DNA of 64,000 nucleotides from an uncultured Spirochaetales bacterium. Lineage in GTDB: Bacteria > Spirochaetota > Spirochaetia > Sphaerochaetales > Sphaerochaetaceae. This document shows positions 61,387 through 64,000 of this stretch, piece after piece. Within the stretch, counting starts at the first letter, position 1; each line of letters opens with the position of its first letter. The position numbers were made by a program, and so were the translations under genes. The stretch spans positions 62,001 through 126,000 of the forward strand of contig CALXOK010000002.1 of assembly GCA_944390025.1 (NCBI GenBank), written 5' to 3'. The notes under the pieces are model-generated. The model had not been told where the DNA came from. It saw only the letters and a list, made by a program, of their open reading frames with translations, and did not search any database.

Positions 61387-62958
61387 GAATATTGCCGTCA
61401 GGACGCCTGTGATTCCCTCTCCTCCCAGAAAACCGGATGAGATGAGGGAAGTCATTCTGTCCGCCTTCTGTTTTCCATTTGAAGCTTTCTTCACAATCAA
61501 TGCCACAAGTGCGCCAAGGCCCATTATCATGGAGATGTTTGTTCCCAGATAGACACCGAGACCAAGTGTTGCGGCTGGCACATTGAAAAGACAAAGTGCG
61601 ATGCCGACGACAAGTCCTGTCACAAAGCCCGGAATGCTTCCTAGCCCGCTGACCATTGCGGATACAGCGGCTGCCTGCGGAGCAGGAAGCTCTGTACCCG
61701 GCCCGAAAGAGCCGTAAGTGCCAAGCATCAGCATGAGCACAAGAGAGGCGACTACTGCTCCGATGACACCGCCTGCGGCTTCTGCAATCACCTGAGCCCT
61801 GACAGGAGTTCCCAGCATGTGACCGCTCTTGAAATCATTCATGACATCTCCGGCCAGACCTGCGGCGACTGCCACGACTCCTGCAATCGAGAATGATGCG
61901 GCAAGAGATGGATTGAAGACTGCAGAGACGGCAAGAAGCACGAGAATTGCGAAGATTTCCATCGGATTCACTCCGGTCTGACCGGTGAGCATCCCGGAAA
62001 GGTATGTGGCCAGCCAGACTCCGATGATGACAAGCACCGACTCAAATATCGTGATTTCAGTGAACAGGACAAGAACTACCGCAGACATCACGCATAGGAC
62101 AAGCGGAAGCACAAGCCTTTCCTTTTTCACTTCCGTTTTTTCACTAGAGCGCTGTGATTTCACAAATGAGATGACTGCTTTGATGAAGATTCCTATTCCA
62201 GTTCCAATCATCAGTCCGATTCCCAAATCGTTGCGGAAACCTGAGGCAATCTCAGCACCGAAAAAGACTGTTGCCACAGGCTGGATCACATAGTAGCCGA
62301 TGACCATTCCCAGAAACCAGACTCCGGCAAGCAGAGGGCCTATGACAGCTCCGATGCCAAGCGCCATTGGAGAAACCCACATCTGCAATGCGGGAAACAG
62401 CGTGTTTCCGTTCCAGATTGTCAGAACTGAGGGAATCACACCCAGTCCATCGCGAAGATATGTGAAGAGCGCAGAGAATCCCATGCTTGAAAAAAGAGGA
62501 ACTGCTCCAGTGTGGTCCTCAGCTGTTTTCAGCGTGGCATATGCCGCCTCCCCCATCGGATAAGGAAGCTTCTCCTTTTCAATCAGGCGACGTCTGTTGA
62601 TTGTCGTGAAAAGAGTTCCAAGCACCGCACCGACAACAGTCAGCGCTATCAGGGAAGAAAGCGGGAATGTCGCAGCAGGATTCAGCATCCACAGCCCTGG
62701 CAGCGTGAACGCAAGTCCACCTGCAACCATCGCACCTGCACTCATGAGCGTATGAGTTGTGTTGATCTCCTGAAGAGTCGAGTCTTTCATGCGTGAAAGA
62801 ACTGCCATTGAGACTACAGTCACAAATACTGTCGGCCATGGCAAGGCACCCATGCGGAGTGCTACATACATGCTTGATGCCGTTATGATTACAAGACCTA
62901 TGACTCCAGTAATGAAACCTCTGAATGTAAGCGGGTAGAAAGCTGAATTGCGGTTCAC
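61375..62958 (-). CDS. OPT family oligopeptide transporter
   Basis: This 527-residue polytopic protein has about fourteen hydrophobic segments and the OPT-like motifs GVIGLVIITASSMYVALRMGALPWP, GTLFTTINRRRLIEKEKLPYP(MGEAA) and 'VVAVAAGLAGDVMNDFKSGH'. It likely imports peptides or metal-chelate compounds. GTG 62958 has AGGAG 9 nt upstream. Longer starts run into the tRNA-Arg gene and are rejected. Confidence 0.9.
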   Translation of the reverse strand: MNRNSAFYPLTFRGFITGVIGLVIITASSMYVALRMGALPWPTVFVTVVSMAVLSRMKDSTLQEINTTHTLMSAGAMVAGGLAFTLPGLWMLNPAATFPLSSLIALTVVGAVLGTLFTTINRRRLIEKEKLPYPMGEAAYATLKTAEDHTGAVPLFSSMGFSALFTYLRDGLGVIPSVLTIWNGNTLFPALQMWVSPMALGIGAVIGPLLAGVWFLGMVIGYYVIQPVATVFFGAEIASGFRNDLGIGLMIGTGIGIFIKAVISFVKSQRSSEKTEVKKERLVLPLVLCVMSAVVLVLFTEITIFESVLVIIGVWLATYLSGMLTGQTGVNPMEIFAILVLLAVSAVFNPSLAASFSIAGVVAVAAGLAGDVMNDFKSGHMLGTPVRAQVIAEAAGGVIGAVVASLVLMLMLGTYGSFGPGTELPAPQAAAVSAMVSGLGSIPGFVTGLVVGIALCLFNVPAATLGLGVYLGTNISMIMGLGALVALIVKKASNGKQKADRMTSLISSGFLGGEGITGVLTAIFSMF

Positions 62959-63024
62959 GTGGTGTTCTCCTGTGCTCGTTACAATACTATATTGTGTCGT
63001 CAGTTGCAAATAGAAGAAAACAAC

Positions 63025-63096
63025 TACCCGCAAGCGGAATCGGACCGCTATCCCACCCTCCGGAGGGGCGTGCACTATCCATTATGCTATGCGGGC
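63025..63096 (-). tRNA. tRNA-Arg (anticodon CCG)
   Basis: The 72-nt cloverleaf has an acceptor GCCCGCA/TGCGGGT with a G-U pair at the end, discriminator A, D-arm GCAT/GTGC and anticodon stem CGCCC/GGGTG with loop CTCCGGA (CCG). The T-arm AGCGG-TCCGATT-CCGCT has C at position 55, where U is normal. The 3' CCA is not encoded. It lies 67 bp upstream of the OPT start on the same strand. Confidence 0.85.
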
Positions 63097-63210
63097 ACTT
63101 GAATCTCAAATAAATCTATCAGGACTGGACTTTCCTTTCAACTGCCTTTGTACTGAGAATGTTTCCAGAGTCATTGCATAATACAACAGACCAGTCATGT
63201 TCTGTCAGTG

Positions 63211-63240
63211 AAAAAGGCTTATCCGGAAAAGAATAAGCCT
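63211..63240 (-). terminator. Intrinsic terminator of the phosphohexomutase gene
   Basis: AGGCTTAT-10-ATAAGCCT on the minus strand (63240-63215) is followed by a T run (63215-63211). The interval 63097-63210 has no gene that I can see. Confidence 0.85.
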
Positions 63241-63283
63241 CAGTTCACAATTACTGAAATCAGCCAGCCTGGATTTCCCGGCA

Positions 63284-64000
63284 TCAGAGTGCAGACTTGA
63301 ACTCGTTCAGAATGTCACCCTTCTTCTCTTCAAGAGCACTGCGTCCGTCCTTTCCTTCGACAAGGAAGATGTAGTATTTAATCTTCGGCTCTGTGCCTGA
63401 TGGGCGGATGACAAGCTTCTCACCGCTTGTGAATCTTATAATCACGACATCAGCCTTCGGGAAGGGCGTGCCTTCACAAAGGAGGTCTTCAATGCTCTCA
63501 ATCGTCCTGTTGACGAAGGTATCCCCTTTCTTGAGGTTTCTCAGGTTATGCATGATGTCAGCCATCTGCTTCTTACCCTCGGCACCTTCGTAGTCTCTTG
63601 AGAAGACAAGCTCAGTGTAATAGCCGTAATGGGCATAGATGCTATCAAGGCGCTGCTGAAGCGTGATACCCTTGCTCGCGTAATAGCACATCATCTCGAC
63701 TGCGGCCATTGCAGAAGAGACAGCATCCTTGTCATGGACCTCGTTTACAGTCAGGAAACCATAACTTTCCTCACAGCCGAAGAGGAAATAGTTCTCCTTG
63801 TTCTCCCCCTGGTCGATTGCATTCATCTCACGGGCGATGTACTTGAAGCCTGTGAGAACATCCTTGCAGTCAGCTCCGTTTTCCTGAGCGATTTTCTTCA
63901 CCAGGTCAGTTGTGACAAGACTCTTGACGACAAGCGGCTTTCTGTCCCGTCCGCCCTGCTGGCGGGAAGTTGTCAGAAGATAGTCCGCAAGAAGCGTGGC
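63284..64000 (-). CDS. Phosphoglucomutase/phosphomannomutase, C-terminal part
   Basis: This 239-codon fragment is open to the window edge and encodes the C-terminal part of an alpha-D-phosphohexomutase: 'LFGCEESYGFL' (sugar-binding EES loop) and the phosphate-binding VIRPSGTEPKIKYY. It interconverts glucose-1-P and glucose-6-P, or mannose forms. The start is outside the window. The length of the whole gene is unknown. Confidence 0.93.
   Translation of the reverse strand, partial: ATLLADYLLTTSRQQGGRDRKPLVVKSLVTTDLVKKIAQENGADCKDVLTGFKYIAREMNAIDQGENKENYFLFGCEESYGFLTVNEVHDKDAVSSAMAAVEMMCYYASKGITLQQRLDSIYAHYGYYTELVFSRDYEGAEGKKQMADIMHNLRNLKKGDTFVNRTIESIEDLLCEGTPFPKADVVIIRFTSGEKLVIRPSGTEPKIKYYIFLVEGKDGRSALEEKKGDILNEFKSAL

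Noticed and set aside
62959-63075. N-terminal extension of the OPT transporter
   Set aside because: It runs into the tRNA-Arg gene and would add a charged stretch; the GTG at 62958 has the Shine-Dalgarno.

Overview
The window is a gene-dense bacterial chromosome segment of moderate GC with few gaps and many 1-4 bp (ATGA/GTGA/TGATG) overlaps. The gene mix suggests a fermentative, host-associated spirochaete of the Sphaerochaeta/Treponema type. The evidence is signal peptides ending in a GSQE-type junction on the solute-binding protein, a short histone-H1-like protein, the bifunctional AdhE, single-chain GlyRS, and neighbourhoods such as rplU-rpmA-obg-nadD-yqeK-rsfS. This assignment is inferred from content; there is no 16S rRNA in the window. 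I see no prophage, insertion sequence, CRISPR array or replication origin.

Layout. 0-13.5 kb, mostly minus strand: yidD, udk-galM, a ftsH-lepA-LysR-like run, rplY-pth-tilS, tRNA-Gln, and a SMUG1-type uracil glycosylase-ispE-spoVG run, then a HAD phosphatase and cysK. 13.6-17.8 kb, plus strand: an acyl-CoA synthetase, then mtaD-mtnA (methylthioadenosine salvage). 17.8-23.5 kb, minus strand: a membrane thioredoxin/CcdA pair, and the aminoacyl-tRNA synthetase operon gltX-glyS-tyrS. 23.5-27.8 kb: a coupled operon of PHP phosphatase, AAA ATPase (RloA-like), RloB-like protein, 7TM-LuxR receptor/regulator and alpha/beta hydrolase. I consider this the best candidate for an undescribed system. 28-30.5 kb: a PdxA-like protein that has lost metal ligands, coupled to a lipoprotein and a small orphan. 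30.5-35.2 kb, plus strand: a very acidic protein, a three-gene ABC importer (COG2984 type) and a MATE exporter. 35.1-38.8 kb, minus strand: the ribosome/GTPase operon. 39-39.9 kb: a TetR regulator with a nested operator and the H1-like protein. 39.9-49.2 kb: valS, then hisS-hrpA-rlmI-NusG-II-Gx/EcfT fusion. 49.4-53.4 kb: adhE and a probably acquired DUF4143 ATPase beside 23-bp tandem repeats. 53.5-56 kb: serA-serC-Lrp. 56-61 kb: a hydantoinase, a HAD-cytidine deaminase fusion, a phospholipase-D lipoprotein and two small beta-rich envelope proteins. 61-64 kb: a Nif11-like small protein, an OPT transporter, tRNA-Arg(CCG) and the 3' part of a phosphohexomutase.

Several operon-first genes (galM, the cysK-upstream ORF, mtaD, the thioredoxin gene, the PHP gene, the MATE gene, tetR, the hydantoinase gene and possibly the DUF4143 gene) lack a Shine-Dalgarno sequence. 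Each instead has a -10-like hexamer 6-8 nt before its ATG, which suggests leaderless transcripts. Genes inside operons and highly expressed genes have clear Shine-Dalgarno sequences. No stretch above 300 bases lacks a gene; the longest gaps are 49152-49414 (adhE promoter region) and 27812-28017.
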